From Micromonospora radicis (GTDB lineage Bacteria > Actinomycetota > Actinomycetes > Mycobacteriales > Micromonosporaceae): a stretch of 64,000 nt of DNA. Of the stretch, positions 24,782 to 34,489 are shown in pieces. The stretch spans positions 1 to 64,000 of the forward strand of contig NZ_QXEC01000015.1 in assembly GCF_003583405.1 (NCBI RefSeq), given 5' to 3'. The translations under genes and the position numbers were made by a program. The notes below the pieces were generated by a model, which had not been told where the DNA came from, did no database searches, and was given only the letters and a program-made list of their open reading frames with translations. Every line of letters begins with the position of its first letter. Positions within the stretch are counted from its first letter, which is position 1.

Positions 24782-25860
24782 GACTGCTCCCGGACGGCCG
24801 CGCGGACCTGTCGGATCCGGTCGAGCACCAACTGCTCCGCGGCGGCCAACTGTTCCCGGGTCACCACGGCCCGGCCGTGGTGTGCGCGGATGAAGTCGTC
24901 GAAGGCGGCGGCGGTGGAGCGGGGGGTGAAGCCGTACTCCCGCTCCAGCCGGGCGGTGTCCACCACCCGGCCGTGCACGAAGAGATCGACCTGGTCGAGA
25001 CCGTAGCGGCCGTAACCCAGGGCGCGGGCGAGCGCGATGGCGCCGGACAGGCCGGGTTCCAGCACCGGTACGGCCACCCGACCGGCCCGGCGGATCGCCT
25101 GGGACAGTGCGAGCACCCCCGGCCCGGCGACGTTGTACGTGCCCGGGTGGTCCTCGACGACCGAGCGGTGCAGCACCTCCAGGGCGTCGTCGAAGTGCAG
25201 GAACTGCAACCGGGCGTCCCGTCCGAAGATGGTCGGCACCACCGGCTGCGAGAAGTAACGGGTGAGCGTGGTGTCGGCCGTCGAGCCGATGAACGGCGCG
25301 AACCGCAGCACGGTGGCGGTGACGTCGGGGCGCCGCCGACGGAAGCCGCGGACGTACCCCTCGATGTCCAGGATGTCCCGGCCGAACCCACCGCGCGGCA
25401 CCTCCCGCGGCTCGGTCTCCTCGGTGAAGACGGCGGGGTCGCGGAACGAGGCCCCGTACGCCGCGGTCGAGGAACGGACCACGATCTTGCGTAGCCGGGG
25501 GGCCCGCTGGCAGGCCGCGAGCAGCTGCATGGTGCCGATGACGTTCTGTTCCTTCATCGCCGCCCGGCCGCCCTGCTGCGGATCCGGAGCGCTGACCAGC
25601 GCCAGGTGCACCACGGCGTCGACGTCGAGGTCGGCCAGGAGGCCACCGACGGCGCCGGCGTCGACGCGGATCCGCTCGACCTGATCCAGCAGAGCGGCGA
25701 CCTCTGGCCCCGGCTCGGCCAGGTCGACACCGATCACCCGGTCGATCCGCGCATCGGCGGCCAGCCGGGCGGCGACGTGCGCGCCGAGGTAGCGACTGAC
25801 CCCGGTCACGACGACAACCCCCGGAAGGCTCGACGAGCCACCGGGGGTCATGTCTGGCAC
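24778..25860 (-). CDS. NAD-dependent epimerase/dehydratase (GalE2-like SDR)
   Basis: This 360-residue extended SDR has the nucleotide motif VVVVTGVSRYLGAHVAARL, VVRSSTAAYGAS with the catalytic Ser/Thr region, and a degenerate YxxxK region. Substrate specificity is not readable; the mycobacterial counterpart is called galE2 without firm proof. The start is taken as GTG 25860, with an ATG nine bases inside as the alternative. It is first of the two-gene unit with the acyltransferase and lies 107 bases upstream of the bS22 gene. Confidence 0.85.
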   Translation of the reverse strand: MPDMTPGGSSSLPGVVVVTGVSRYLGAHVAARLAADARIDRVIGVDLAEPGPEVAALLDQVERIRVDAGAVGGLLADLDVDAVVHLALVSAPDPQQGGRAAMKEQNVIGTMQLLAACQRAPRLRKIVVRSSTAAYGASFRDPAVFTEETEPREVPRGGFGRDILDIEGYVRGFRRRRPDVTATVLRFAPFIGSTADTTLTRYFSQPVVPTIFGRDARLQFLHFDDALEVLHRSVVEDHPGTYNVAGPGVLALSQAIRRAGRVAVPVLEPGLSGAIALARALGYGRYGLDQVDLFVHGRVVDTARLEREYGFTPRSTAAAFDDFIRAHHGRAVVTREQLAAAEQLVLDRIRQVRAAVREQS

Positions 25861-25967
25861 CTACCCCGACGGCCGGGACCGAGCCGGGGCAGCCACGGCC
25901 TGATCACCTGAGCCTCCGAGGGTCGACAGTTGGCAAGCGACGGAGCCGGGCCAGCGCCCGGCACCGG

Positions 25968-26069
25968 TCACTTGCCGAGACGGCGACGCTGGACGCGGGT
26001 CTTGCGCAGCAGCTTGCGGTGCTTCTTCTTAGCCATGCGCTTGCGGCGCTTCTTGACCACCGAGCCCAT
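25968..26069 (-). CDS. ribosomal protein bS22 (AURKAIP1/COX24-type, 33 aa)
   Basis: This 33-residue extremely basic protein, [20 protein letters not shown] followed by [13 protein letters not shown], is nearly invariant in actinobacteria and was identified as bS22 in mycobacterial 30S subunits (Rv0500B in M. tuberculosis, from memory). It is easily missed because of its size. The ATG is preceded by AAAGG inside a short palindrome CGAAAGCCTTTCG, which could hide the ribosome site. Confidence 0.92.
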   Translation of the reverse strand: MGSVVKKRRKRMAKKKHRKLLRKTRVQRRRLGK

Positions 26070-26292
26070 ACGAAAGCCTTTCGATGCAACGTGCGGCGCG
26101 ACCGGCGAGACACCACGAACCAGTGGCGTCGGCGACCGCTTGCGGACAGCGGACCGGACCGGCGGGGTGGGCGCGGGGCGCACCAACGGTCACGATCGCC
26201 CGTCCAGCGTAGCGGGACTGCGTCAGCAGGACCAACGCGCCCCCGGTCGATGCCCGATCAGTGGGCCCGGCGGCACCGGCCTGACACGCGGG

Positions 26293-26502
26293 TCAGGCGG
26301 TCTCCTGGAACGCTCCGCGAAGGTACTCGTGCACCGCGTGCTCCGGCACCCGGAACGACCTGCCGACCCGCACCGCGGTCAGGTCACCGCTGTGCACCAG
26401 GCGGTAGACCGTCATCTTCGACACCCGCATGACCGTCGCCACCTCGGCGACGGTCAGGAACCTGACATCCGACAGCCGACCGTCGGACTGCGACCCGGCC
26501 AT
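26293..26502 (-). CDS. small MerR/excisionase-type HTH protein
   Basis: This 69-residue DNA-binding protein has the core RFLTVAEVATVMRVSKMTVYRLVHSG, wing LTAVRVGRSFRV and final helix AVHEYLRG. It belongs to the conserved actinobacterial small HTH proteins next to the bS22 gene (Rv0500A in M. tuberculosis, from memory). Relatives of this fold include BldC, but the sequence is not a close BldC. Its targets are unknown. A 223-bp gap separates it from bS22. Confidence 0.87.
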   Translation of the reverse strand: MAGSQSDGRLSDVRFLTVAEVATVMRVSKMTVYRLVHSGDLTAVRVGRSFRVPEHAVHEYLRGAFQETA

Positions 26503-26657
26503 GGCTCACCCGACCCATCCCATGCCCGGCGCGTGCCGCCCCACGGGTCCTCCCGCGCGGCCGGCGACGCGCGTGTTACCAGTACGGTAGCGGGGCGGTT
26601 GTGACCGGCGCGATCCCTTCCTGCAACTGATCATGGATCCGGCCCGGGTCACCGAGG

Positions 26658-26717
26658 AAAAACCCCTGGTCGGGTGGCCTGCGGCCGAATCGGCCCGGCC
26701 GATCATCTTCGGCCACC
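26658..26717 (-). terminator. terminator of the ABC export operon
   Basis: On the minus strand, 14 bases after the permease stop, GGTGGCC and GGCCACC form an outer stem (26711-26717 with 26683-26689) enclosing further GGCC pairing. A run TTTTT follows at 26662-26658. It matches an intrinsic terminator for the three-gene operon. Confidence 0.6.
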
Positions 26718-26730
26718 GGGGCAACCAGGG

Positions 26731-27911
26731 TCACTCGGCACGGAGGGCGACCACCGGGTCCAGCCGGCCGGCCCGCTGCGCGGGCAGCACCCCGAAGACG
26801 ATCCCCACCGCCGCCGAGACGCCGAAGGCCAACGCCAGCGACCACCACGTCACCGCCGCCGGGATCGGGGAGAGCGCCGCCACCAGCAGCGCACCACCGA
26901 CCCCGAGGGCCATCCCGGTCAGGCCGCCGATCGAGGTGAGCAGCACCGCCTCCAGCAGGAACTGCACGCCGATGTCCCGTGGGCGGGCACCGACCGCCTT
27001 GCGCAGCCCGATCTCCCGGGTCCGTTCGCGTACCGACACCAGCATGATGTTGGAGACCCCCACCCCACCGACCAGCAGTGAGATGCCGGCGATAGCGGCC
27101 AGTACGCCGGTCAGGATGCCGAGGATGTCACCCAGTACGCCGAGGATCTGCTCCTGGGTGACGGCGCTGAACTCGGTGCCCGGATGCCGGCCCTGCAACT
27201 CGGCCACGATCCGCTGGCCGAGGTCGTCGATCCGCTCCCGGTCCGGCGCCTTCACCGCGATCGCGTCGACCCGCTGGGTGCCGTACAGCCGCTGGGCCGC
27301 CGTGACCGGGATGTGCACCTCGTCGTCCCGGTCGACGCCGAGGCTCTGACCGAGCGGGGTGAAGACACCGATCACCCGGAACCGGACCCCGGCGACGTTG
27401 ACCTGCTGGCCGACCGCCTCCCGGTCGGGGAAGAGCACCCGGGCCACCGAGTCACCGAGCACCGCGACCCGCCGGCCGGTGTCCACGTCGGACCGGGTCA
27501 GGTACCGGCCCCGACCCAACTCCCGGGCGAAGACCGTCGGAGTGGTCTCCAGCACCCCCTGCACGGTGGTGAAGTCCTGCCGGGCACCGGCCCGTACGGT
27601 CGCGCCCGAGGCCACCGTCACGGCGACCCGGCTGGGATCGCCGACCACCCGGGAGACGGCGTCCACGTCCTGCAGCGTCAGCGGTGAGACCGCCGGCGCC
27701 GAACCGACGTCCAGCCGCCCCGGTACGACCAGCAGCAGGTTGGAACCGAGCCCCTCGACCTGCTGTTCGACCGTCTGCTTGGTGCCGGTCCCGATGGCCA
27801 CCAGCAGCACCACCGAGGCCACCCCGATGATCACCCCGAGCATGGTCAGCAGGCTGCGCATCCGGTTGGCCCGCAACGCGTCCGCCGCCACCCGCCATGC
27901 CTCGGCCAGCC

Positions 27912-27915
<4 letters not shown>
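26731..27915 (-). CDS. MacB/FtsX-type ABC transporter permease
   Basis: This 394-residue protein has the MacB layout: an N-terminal transmembrane helix ([25 protein letters not shown]), a large extracytoplasmic MacB-PCD domain (residues about 50-260) and three C-terminal helices (FtsX domain, [30 protein letters not shown]). It works with the ATPase and adaptor encoded upstream as a tripartite-like exporter; in Gram-positives the adaptor spans the wall side. The start overlaps the ATPase stop (ATGA-type). The substrate is unknown. Confidence 0.9.
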
Positions 27916-28729
<814 letters not shown>

Positions 28730-28733
<4 letters not shown>

Positions 28734-30124
28734 CCGACCTCCTGACCGTCGCGCACCTGGTCGGTGCCGCGGACCACGATCCGGTCACCGGCCTGCACCC
28801 CGTCGACGATCTGCACCAGATCCTGACCCTGCACCCCGACGGTGACCACCGCCCGGTCGGCCCGACCGTCGCGGACCACCCAGACGGTGTCCCGGCCGTC
28901 GGCGGAGAAGACCGCCGAGGCGGGCACGGTCACCGCGTCCGCCGCCTCCCGGACCCGCAGCCGCAGCACCGCGTTCATGCCGGGCCGGGGAGTCGGTGCC
29001 GGTTCCGCCTCGCCGAACAGGCCCGGGCCCAGCGCCAACCGGACCCGGTAACTGACCCCGCCCCGGGCCGAGGTGCTGGGCAGCACGTCGATCGAGCGCA
29101 CGGTCGCCCGGTAGGTGGCACCGGTGACCGCGTCCAGCTCGACGGTGCCGGTGAGACCGGCCCGGACCAGCAGCACGTCGGTCTCGTCGACCTCGGCCAG
29201 CAGGCCCAGTTCGCCGGTGTCCACCACGGTCAGTACGGGCGTGCCGGCGGTGACCCGCCCGCCGACCGGGACCGCGGTGTCCACGCCCGGCGGCGGGCCC
29301 GCCGGTGCGGCGCCGAGCGCACCCGGGTCGATCCCAGCCGGCATCCCACCGGCGGCGTCGAGCAATCCGGCGAGCGCACCCGCCGAACCGGCGCCGGTGC
29401 TGACCCCGCCCGGCTGCACGACCCCGGCGATCGGCGCACGCAGGGTCAGCGCGTCGACGGTCGCCTTCGCCAGGTCGTACGCCTGCTGTGCCTGGATCCG
29501 TTGGGCGGTGGCGAGGGCGCCGACGGCCGAGTTCAGGTTGCGTACCCCACGCTGGACCTCGCGCACCGCGCGGTCGGCGGCGCGGGCCGCGGAGTCGTAC
29601 TGCCGCTGGGCGGACTCGACCTGCGCGAGCAGCGCCTTGCGCAGCTCCGGATCGCTGATCTTCGCCGCGGCGGCGCGGGCCGCGGCGTGCGCCTCGCTCG
29701 CGGCCCGATCGGTGCCGCGCAGCGAGCCGGTGAGGTTGCCGCCACCACCGCCACCGGCCCGGTTGGCGGCGTCCAGCGCGGCCCGGGCCTGCCGGAGCCG
29801 CTCCCGTGCCGACGGCGAGTCGACCACGGCGAGCACCTGGCCCCGCTTGACCCGCTGGCCCGGCCGCACGCGCAGGCTGGCCAGCATCCCGTCGGCGGGC
29901 GCGGTGAGGGTGGCCGCCGCCCGGGCGACCACCGTGGCGGGTGCGTCGATCTCCTCCGTGACCGGCGCGCGCACCGCCGAGGCGAGCGCGATCGGCGGCT
30001 CCTCGGCGCCGCAGGAGGCGGCACCGGTGAGGGTCGTGACGGCGATGGCGAGCAGGGCGGTGAGCAGGCGGGGCCGCGTGGCTGGGGGCAGCCGCGGCGG
30101 TTCGGGGCGGCGCACCCGACACAT
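28730..30124 (-). CDS. MacA/HlyD-type efflux adaptor lipoprotein
   Basis: This 464-residue membrane-fusion-type adaptor has a hydrophobic N-terminus ending in a lipobox-like TGAASCG at about residue 39. It continues with a lipoyl/barrel-sandwich segment ([31 protein letters not shown]), a helical hairpin (residues about 110-215), the second half of the barrel and a C-terminal RND-MFP domain. It is first in the adaptor-ATPase-permease unit, with four-base overlaps throughout. Confidence 0.88.
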
Positions 30125-30160
30125 GCTACGAGGCCGTGTCGACCAGCGACGACGCGCCCG

Positions 30161-31639
30161 TCAGCGCACCGCCTTACGGATCTGGGCGGCGCACTCGGCC
30201 TGCAGGTCGGACCAGGGCTCACCGAGGATCTCCTCGGCGGTCTGGTTCGCCGGTCGGCGGTCGTGCACCACCGCCTTGAAGAAGGCGAGCAGCTTCTCCT
30301 CGCCGAACCGGTCGGCGAAGTGGCGCACGGCGAGGTAGGCGATGCCGTACCGGCCGTTCACCTCGTCGCCGCTCATCTCGTCGGTGGGATAGAGGTCGTC
30401 GAGCTTGCCGTTCCAGTCACCGCGCACCAGCCGCCGGGTCTCGGCCAGTGCCGGGTAGTCGGCGACCGGCTGGCTGTCGGCGGCCGCGTGCTCGGCCAGC
30501 CCGTCGACCAGCCACCAGGCCGGATCCTCCCAGTAGCCGTCGGGCAGCGTGGCGGCGTGCGTCAACTCGTGCCGGAGCACCTGGTCGAGGTAGGGGCCGT
30601 AGGACAGGCTGTCCGGCTCGAGTACGACCTCGTGGTGGCCGCCGCCGATACCGATCGCCAGCCCGACACCCCAGTGCGGTTGCTCGCCGCCGTACCAGGT
30701 CCGCCACTCCTTCTCGCCGGCGTAGAAGATCCGGTACCGGTCCGGTGGCGTGCCCTCCACCGCGTACCGGTCGGCCACCCTGGCCGCCGCCTCGGCCCGC
30801 ACCTGCAGGAACGGCAGCAGTTCGCGGTGCTCGCGGGTGGTCGCCACGATGGTCCGCTGCCCGACCACCGAGGTCAGCTCGCTGACCTCCCACGGCATGC
30901 TGCCGGGTTGGTCGCTGTACTGGTCGTAGCGGTTCGGCGAGGGCTTCGACTTCTCGATCTCCAGCAGGCGGGGCTCCGGGCCGTCCCGCCACCGGGTGTC
31001 GATGACCATCGGGGTCGGCTGGCAGCGGCGCACGACCAGGCAGTACTCGATCGAGACGCGCATCCGCCACTCGCCCGCCGCGCCCGCGCCGGTGGGCAGG
31101 CCGCTCGGGCGGGCCGTCCAGCGGGCCACCCGCAGCGCCTTGAGCGAGTCGTACCGGCGGCGCAGTTCGGTGCGCGCGGTGTCGGAGTCGGCGATCGCCA
31201 GGAACCCGGCCCGATCGCCGCCGAGCAGGGCGGCGGACTGGCGGTCCAGCTGCTCGCCGATCCGCTCGGCGAGCTGCCGGGCGGCCAGCGTGGTCGGGTT
31301 CTCGTCCGGGTCCTCGGTCGGGGCGGCGGACTCGGTCGGCGTCGCATCGTCGCGGCCGACGTCCATCAGCAGCACCACCGCCGCGGGCAGGCTGCAGGCC
31401 ACCAGCAACACGACCATGAGCAGGGACGCCCACAGCCACCACCGCGTCCGCGCGGGCCTGGCCGCCGGACCCGGTACGGCAGCCTGCGGCATCGGCGCGG
31501 TGGACTGCGGACCCGGTGTGGCGGGCGCTGGATCGAGGTCGGCGGGCGCGGCGGACGCTGGATCCGGCGTGGCGGGCTGCGGACCCGGCGTGGCCGGTGG
31601 TGGCGTGGTGGCGGCGTCCTCGTGCTCCCCGTGTGTCAC
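30161..31639 (-). CDS. membrane protein with metallopeptidase-like HELTH motif
   Basis: This 492-residue protein has an N-terminal Pro/Ala-rich cytoplasmic repeat region (ATPGPQ/ATPDPA units), one transmembrane helix at residues 66-92 and a long extracellular domain. H357-ELTH is followed 19 residues later by WWLVDGLAEHAA, the spacing of a gluzincin (HExxH plus Glu), so a zinc peptidase fold is likely. Substrate and activity are unknown. It stands alone, 36 bases downstream of the export operon start. Confidence 0.75.
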   Translation of the reverse strand: MTHGEHEDAATTPPPATPGPQPATPDPASAAPADLDPAPATPGPQSTAPMPQAAVPGPAARPARTRWWLWASLLMVVLLVACSLPAAVVLLMDVGRDDATPTESAAPTEDPDENPTTLAARQLAERIGEQLDRQSAALLGGDRAGFLAIADSDTARTELRRRYDSLKALRVARWTARPSGLPTGAGAAGEWRMRVSIEYCLVVRRCQPTPMVIDTRWRDGPEPRLLEIEKSKPSPNRYDQYSDQPGSMPWEVSELTSVVGQRTIVATTREHRELLPFLQVRAEAAARVADRYAVEGTPPDRYRIFYAGEKEWRTWYGGEQPHWGVGLAIGIGGGHHEVVLEPDSLSYGPYLDQVLRHELTHAATLPDGYWEDPAWWLVDGLAEHAAADSQPVADYPALAETRRLVRGDWNGKLDDLYPTDEMSGDEVNGRYGIAYLAVRHFADRFGEEKLLAFFKAVVHDRRPANQTAEEILGEPWSDLQAECAAQIRKAVR

Positions 31640-31698
31640 GCCGGGAAGCGTACGGGCATCACGCCATCCGCGCGATCATCCTTTCGCCGCGACAGCGG

Positions 31699-32289
31699 TC
31701 ACGCCGTCGACGGTTCCGCGCGATCCCGCGGCCATCGACGGAACGCGACACTCAGCGCCGTGATCATCTGGTCGAAGGACCGGTCGACCTCGCGGGGCAG
31801 GCCGAAGTCGCCGGCCGCCTCCAACGAGACGAAGCCGTGCGCGGCGGCCCGGAACATCCGGACCGCGTCCACGGCGGAGTCACCGTGGATGTCGTATCCA
31901 CGAAGAATGGCGTAGACGACGTCGACCGCCCGTTGTCCGGCGGCCAGGTGTGCCGGGTCGGCCGGGTCCGGCACCCGCTGGGTCGTCGGGTAGCGGCCGG
32001 GGTGGCGGTGGGCGTACGACCGGTACGCCTCGGCGACCGCCCGCAGCGCGTCCTCGCCACTGCGGCCGGCGGCGGCCGTGGTCATCTCGTCGGCCAGCTC
32101 GGCGGTGGCCAGCGCGGAGAGCTGTTGGGCGAGCGCCTCCGCGCCCTTGACGTGCTTGTAGAGGCTGGGCAGCGCGACGCCGAGCCGGTTCGCCAGGGCG
32201 GCGAGGGTGAGCCGGTCGAAGCCGACCTCGTCGGCGAGCCGGGCCGCCTCGCGCACCACGACCTGCTTGTTCAGTCCGGCTCTAGGCAC
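31699..32289 (-). CDS. TetR-family transcriptional regulator
   Basis: This 196-residue TetR protein has an N-terminal HTH (VVREAARLADEVGFDRLTLAALANRLGVALPSLYKHV) and a C-terminal ligand/dimer domain of the TetR_C_33 (WHG) type. Its GTG start lies inside the end of the hydrolase gene (eight-base overlap), so both come from one mRNA. The probable target is the pair of inverted repeats over the hydrolase promoter, which would make it an autoregulator of the two-gene unit. Confidence 0.9.
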   Translation of the reverse strand: MPRAGLNKQVVVREAARLADEVGFDRLTLAALANRLGVALPSLYKHVKGAEALAQQLSALATAELADEMTTAAAGRSGEDALRAVAEAYRSYAHRHPGRYPTTQRVPDPADPAHLAAGQRAVDVVYAILRGYDIHGDSAVDAVRMFRAAAHGFVSLEAAGDFGLPREVDRSFDQMITALSVAFRRWPRDRAEPSTA

Positions 32290-33079
32290 GGTCGGTCACC
32301 GCCAGGAAGTCGCGCAGGATCACGGTCGTCTCCGCCGCCCGGTCGGCGTGCGGGTAGTGCCCCGCATCGCTGATCATCTTCGCCTCCGCGACCTGGAAGA
32401 GTCGCCGGGCGGCCCGGGCCTCGGCGCCCGGGTCGGTGAAGTCGGGATCCTTCGTCCCCATCAGCACCAGCACCGGCTGGCGCACCTGCGGGGCCCGCTG
32501 CGTCCAGTGCGGTTCCGCCGGTGCGGCCACTCCCCGGACCGCCGCCATCCGGCCGGGTCGGCGCAGGCCCGCGACCAGCTCACGGCGGTACGCCGCGTCG
32601 TCGGCCGGCCGGTGCACCGGGAACAGGGTGCGGTGGAACATGCCGAACAGCCGCGGGCTGCGGAGCACCGCACCGAGGGCCAGGCGCAGGAAGGGGTTGA
32701 GTTCCGGCTGCCCGACGAACGCGCCCACCAGCACGATCCCGTTGACCAGTTCGGGTGCGTCGGTGGCGGCGAAGACCACGGCGGCGGCGCTGGAGGAGTT
32801 GCCGACCAGGGTCGCCGGACCGCCGATGTCGCGCACCACCGCCAGCAGGTCGCCGCCCACCTCGCCTGGGGCGTACGTCGGCCAGCCGGTGGTGGAGTCA
32901 CCGTGCCCGCGTACGTCGACCGAGGCCACCCGGTAGCCCGCCGCCACCAGCAGCGGGATCAGGTGCCGGTAGGAGCGCCGGTTCTCCCCCATGCCGTGGG
33001 CCAGGACCACCAGCGGCCCCTGCCCGTGCACCTCGTACGCGATCCGGCCATCGCCGCGCGCGACAAAGCTAGCATTCAT
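32282..33079 (-). CDS. alpha/beta-hydrolase
   Basis: This 265-residue alpha/beta-hydrolase has the oxyanion region VVLAHGMGENRRSY, nucleophile elbow LVGNSSSAAAVVFAA (G-N-S-S-S), an acid in MGTKDPDF and the catalytic His in DAGHYPHAD. It is probably an esterase or a related hydrolase, with unknown substrate. The ATG falls within the downstream operator repeat, and a TTGACA-17-TAGCTT promoter lies just upstream. Co-transcribed tetR suggests induction by a small molecule, perhaps the substrate. Confidence 0.88.
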   Translation of the reverse strand: MNASFVARGDGRIAYEVHGQGPLVVLAHGMGENRRSYRHLIPLLVAAGYRVASVDVRGHGDSTTGWPTYAPGEVGGDLLAVVRDIGGPATLVGNSSSAAAVVFAATDAPELVNGIVLVGAFVGQPELNPFLRLALGAVLRSPRLFGMFHRTLFPVHRPADDAAYRRELVAGLRRPGRMAAVRGVAAPAEPHWTQRAPQVRQPVLVLMGTKDPDFTDPGAEARAARRLFQVAEAKMISDAGHYPHADRAAETTVILRDFLAVTDRA

Positions 33080-33103
33080 AGCCAGAAAGCTAACATCATT
33101 AGC
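33068..33103. promoter_or_regulatory. tandem 15-bp inverted-repeat operators
   Basis: GCTAGCATTCATAGC (33068-33082) and GCTAACATCATTAGC (33089-33103) share 11 of 15 bases, each with GCTA/TAGC ends, and start 21 bases apart, two DNA turns. One overlaps the -10 box and the other the hydrolase ATG. This is a likely binding site for the TetR protein encoded by the same unit. Confidence 0.7.
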
Positions 33104-33115
33104 CTGAGGTGTCAA
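33087..33115 (-). promoter_or_regulatory. sigma-70-type promoter of hydrolase-tetR unit
   Basis: On the minus strand, TTGACA (33115-33110), a 17-bp spacer and TAGCTT (33092-33087) make one of the best consensus promoters in the window. It is overlapped by the tandem inverted repeats. Confidence 0.72.
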
Positions 33116-33182
33116 GCGAGGTGGGTACGGCCCGACCGGAGACTCGCGCCGGACGCCGCCGCACCCGGCGTGAGCCGGGCCG

Positions 33183-34103
33183 CTACTTCCGGGAGGCCAC
33201 CGCACGGGCGAAGAAGGCCAGGTTGGCGGGGCGCTCGGCCAGGCGGCGCATCAGGTAGCCGTACCAGTCGTCGCCGTACGGGACATAGGTGCGGACCTGG
33301 TAGCCCTCGCCCACCAGCCGGGCCTGCTCCTCCGGCCGGATGCCGTAGAGCATCTGGAACTCGAAGCGGTCCGGGCCACGGTCGAACCAGCGGGCCCGGT
33401 CCTCCCCGATGGCGATCAGCCGCGGGTCGTGGGTGGCCAGCATCGGGTAGCCGTCCCCGGACATCAGGATGTTCAGGCAGCGGACGTAGGACTTGTCCAC
33501 CTCGCGGGCCGACTGGTGGGCCACCGACTCCGGCTCCTTGTACGCCCCCTTGCACAGCCGCACCCGGGACCCGGCCGAGGCCAGGTCGCGGCAGTCCGAC
33601 TCGGTACGCCGCAGGTACGCCTGCAGCACCGCGCCGGTGGACGGGAAGTCCTTGCGCAGCTTGGCCAGGATGTCCAGGGTCGAATCGGTGGTGGTGTGGT
33701 CCTCCATGTCCAGGGTGACCGTGGTGCCGACGGCCTCCGCCGCGGCGCAGATCGCCCGGGCGTTGTCGTAGGCCGACTGCTCGTCGAACGCCTGCCCGAG
33801 CGCCGACAGCTTGACGCTGACCTCGGCCGCCGGGGTCAGCCCCGACTCACCGAGCCGCCGCAGCAGGGTCAGGTACTCGTCCCGGGTGGCGGTGGCCTGC
33901 TCGGGGGTGACGGTGTCCTCGCCGAGATTGTCGAGGGTGACCGCGAGACCGTCGTCGACGAGTTCGCGGGTCACGCGCAACGCGTCGTCGGTCCCGGCGC
34001 CGGCGACGAACCGGCGCACGACGTCCCGCGAGAACGGGGCCGTCGCGACGAGCCGCTCGACCCGGGATGACCGGGAGGCGGCGAGAATGACGGAACGGAG
34101 CAT
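33183..34103 (-). CDS. proline dehydrogenase
   Basis: This 306-residue monofunctional ProDH (PutA-type FAD-binding beta/alpha barrel) oxidises proline to pyrroline-5-carboxylate. Readable motifs are EVSVKLSALG, VTLDMEDHTTTDSTL, RLCKGAYKEP, YPMLATHD and FEFQMLYGIRPE. The partner P5C dehydrogenase gene is not adjacent. The ATG at 34103 lies six bases after TACGCT, so translation is probably leaderless; a longer frame starting 90 bases upstream would run through that promoter. Confidence 0.93.
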   Translation of the reverse strand: MLRSVILAASRSSRVERLVATAPFSRDVVRRFVAGAGTDDALRVTRELVDDGLAVTLDNLGEDTVTPEQATATRDEYLTLLRRLGESGLTPAAEVSVKLSALGQAFDEQSAYDNARAICAAAEAVGTTVTLDMEDHTTTDSTLDILAKLRKDFPSTGAVLQAYLRRTESDCRDLASAGSRVRLCKGAYKEPESVAHQSAREVDKSYVRCLNILMSGDGYPMLATHDPRLIAIGEDRARWFDRGPDRFEFQMLYGIRPEEQARLVGEGYQVRTYVPYGDDWYGYLMRRLAERPANLAFFARAVASRK

Positions 34104-34209
34104 GAGCCGAGCGTAACGTCCGACCAACCCCCCGGGTGCGGCCCCCGTACGCCCGCCCCCGACGAGGGGCGGGGCGGCGCGGTTGGCGTTCATCGGTTAC
34201 AACGATGAC

Positions 34210-34488
34210 GTGGAAAACCGCCCCCGCCGCCGGCTCCGGTCGGCCTCCGTACAGCTCGGCGCGCTGACCGCCCTCGCGCTCGCCCTCTCCGGATGCAACA
34301 TGACCTCCGACGACGACGATGACGACTGTGCGATGGGCCCGAGTGGCGGCGGCGACACGGTGGCCCTGGCCATGCGGATCCCGGCCCCCGCCGCCGAGTC
34401 GGCCGCCCGCACGGCGCCGGAGCCGGCCGCGGCGGCCGTGCCCGAGCGCGGCGGGTTCGGCACCCACCTCGCCTCCTGCGGCGGCTGA
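34210..34488 (+). CDS. YgiB-like (DUF1190-type) small lipoprotein
   Basis: This protein of about 92 residues has a basic start and a hydrophobic segment ending in the lipobox ALSGC, then NMTSDDDDDDCAM with six consecutive Asp, an Ala/Pro-rich linker and the C-terminus ERGGFGTHLASCGG. E. coli YgiB is also a lipoprotein ending in RGGFG plus a Gly-Gly tail, and lies before ygiC. Here the following ATP-grasp gene starts one base after this stop. The function is not established; the tail is a plausible substrate of the ligase. A GTG start is assumed; a TTG 27 bases upstream is possible. Confidence 0.72.
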   Translation: MENRPRRRLRSASVQLGALTALALALSGCNMTSDDDDDDCAMGPSGGGDTVALAMRIPAPAAESAARTAPEPAAAAVPERGGFGTHLASCGG

Positions 34489-34489
34489 G

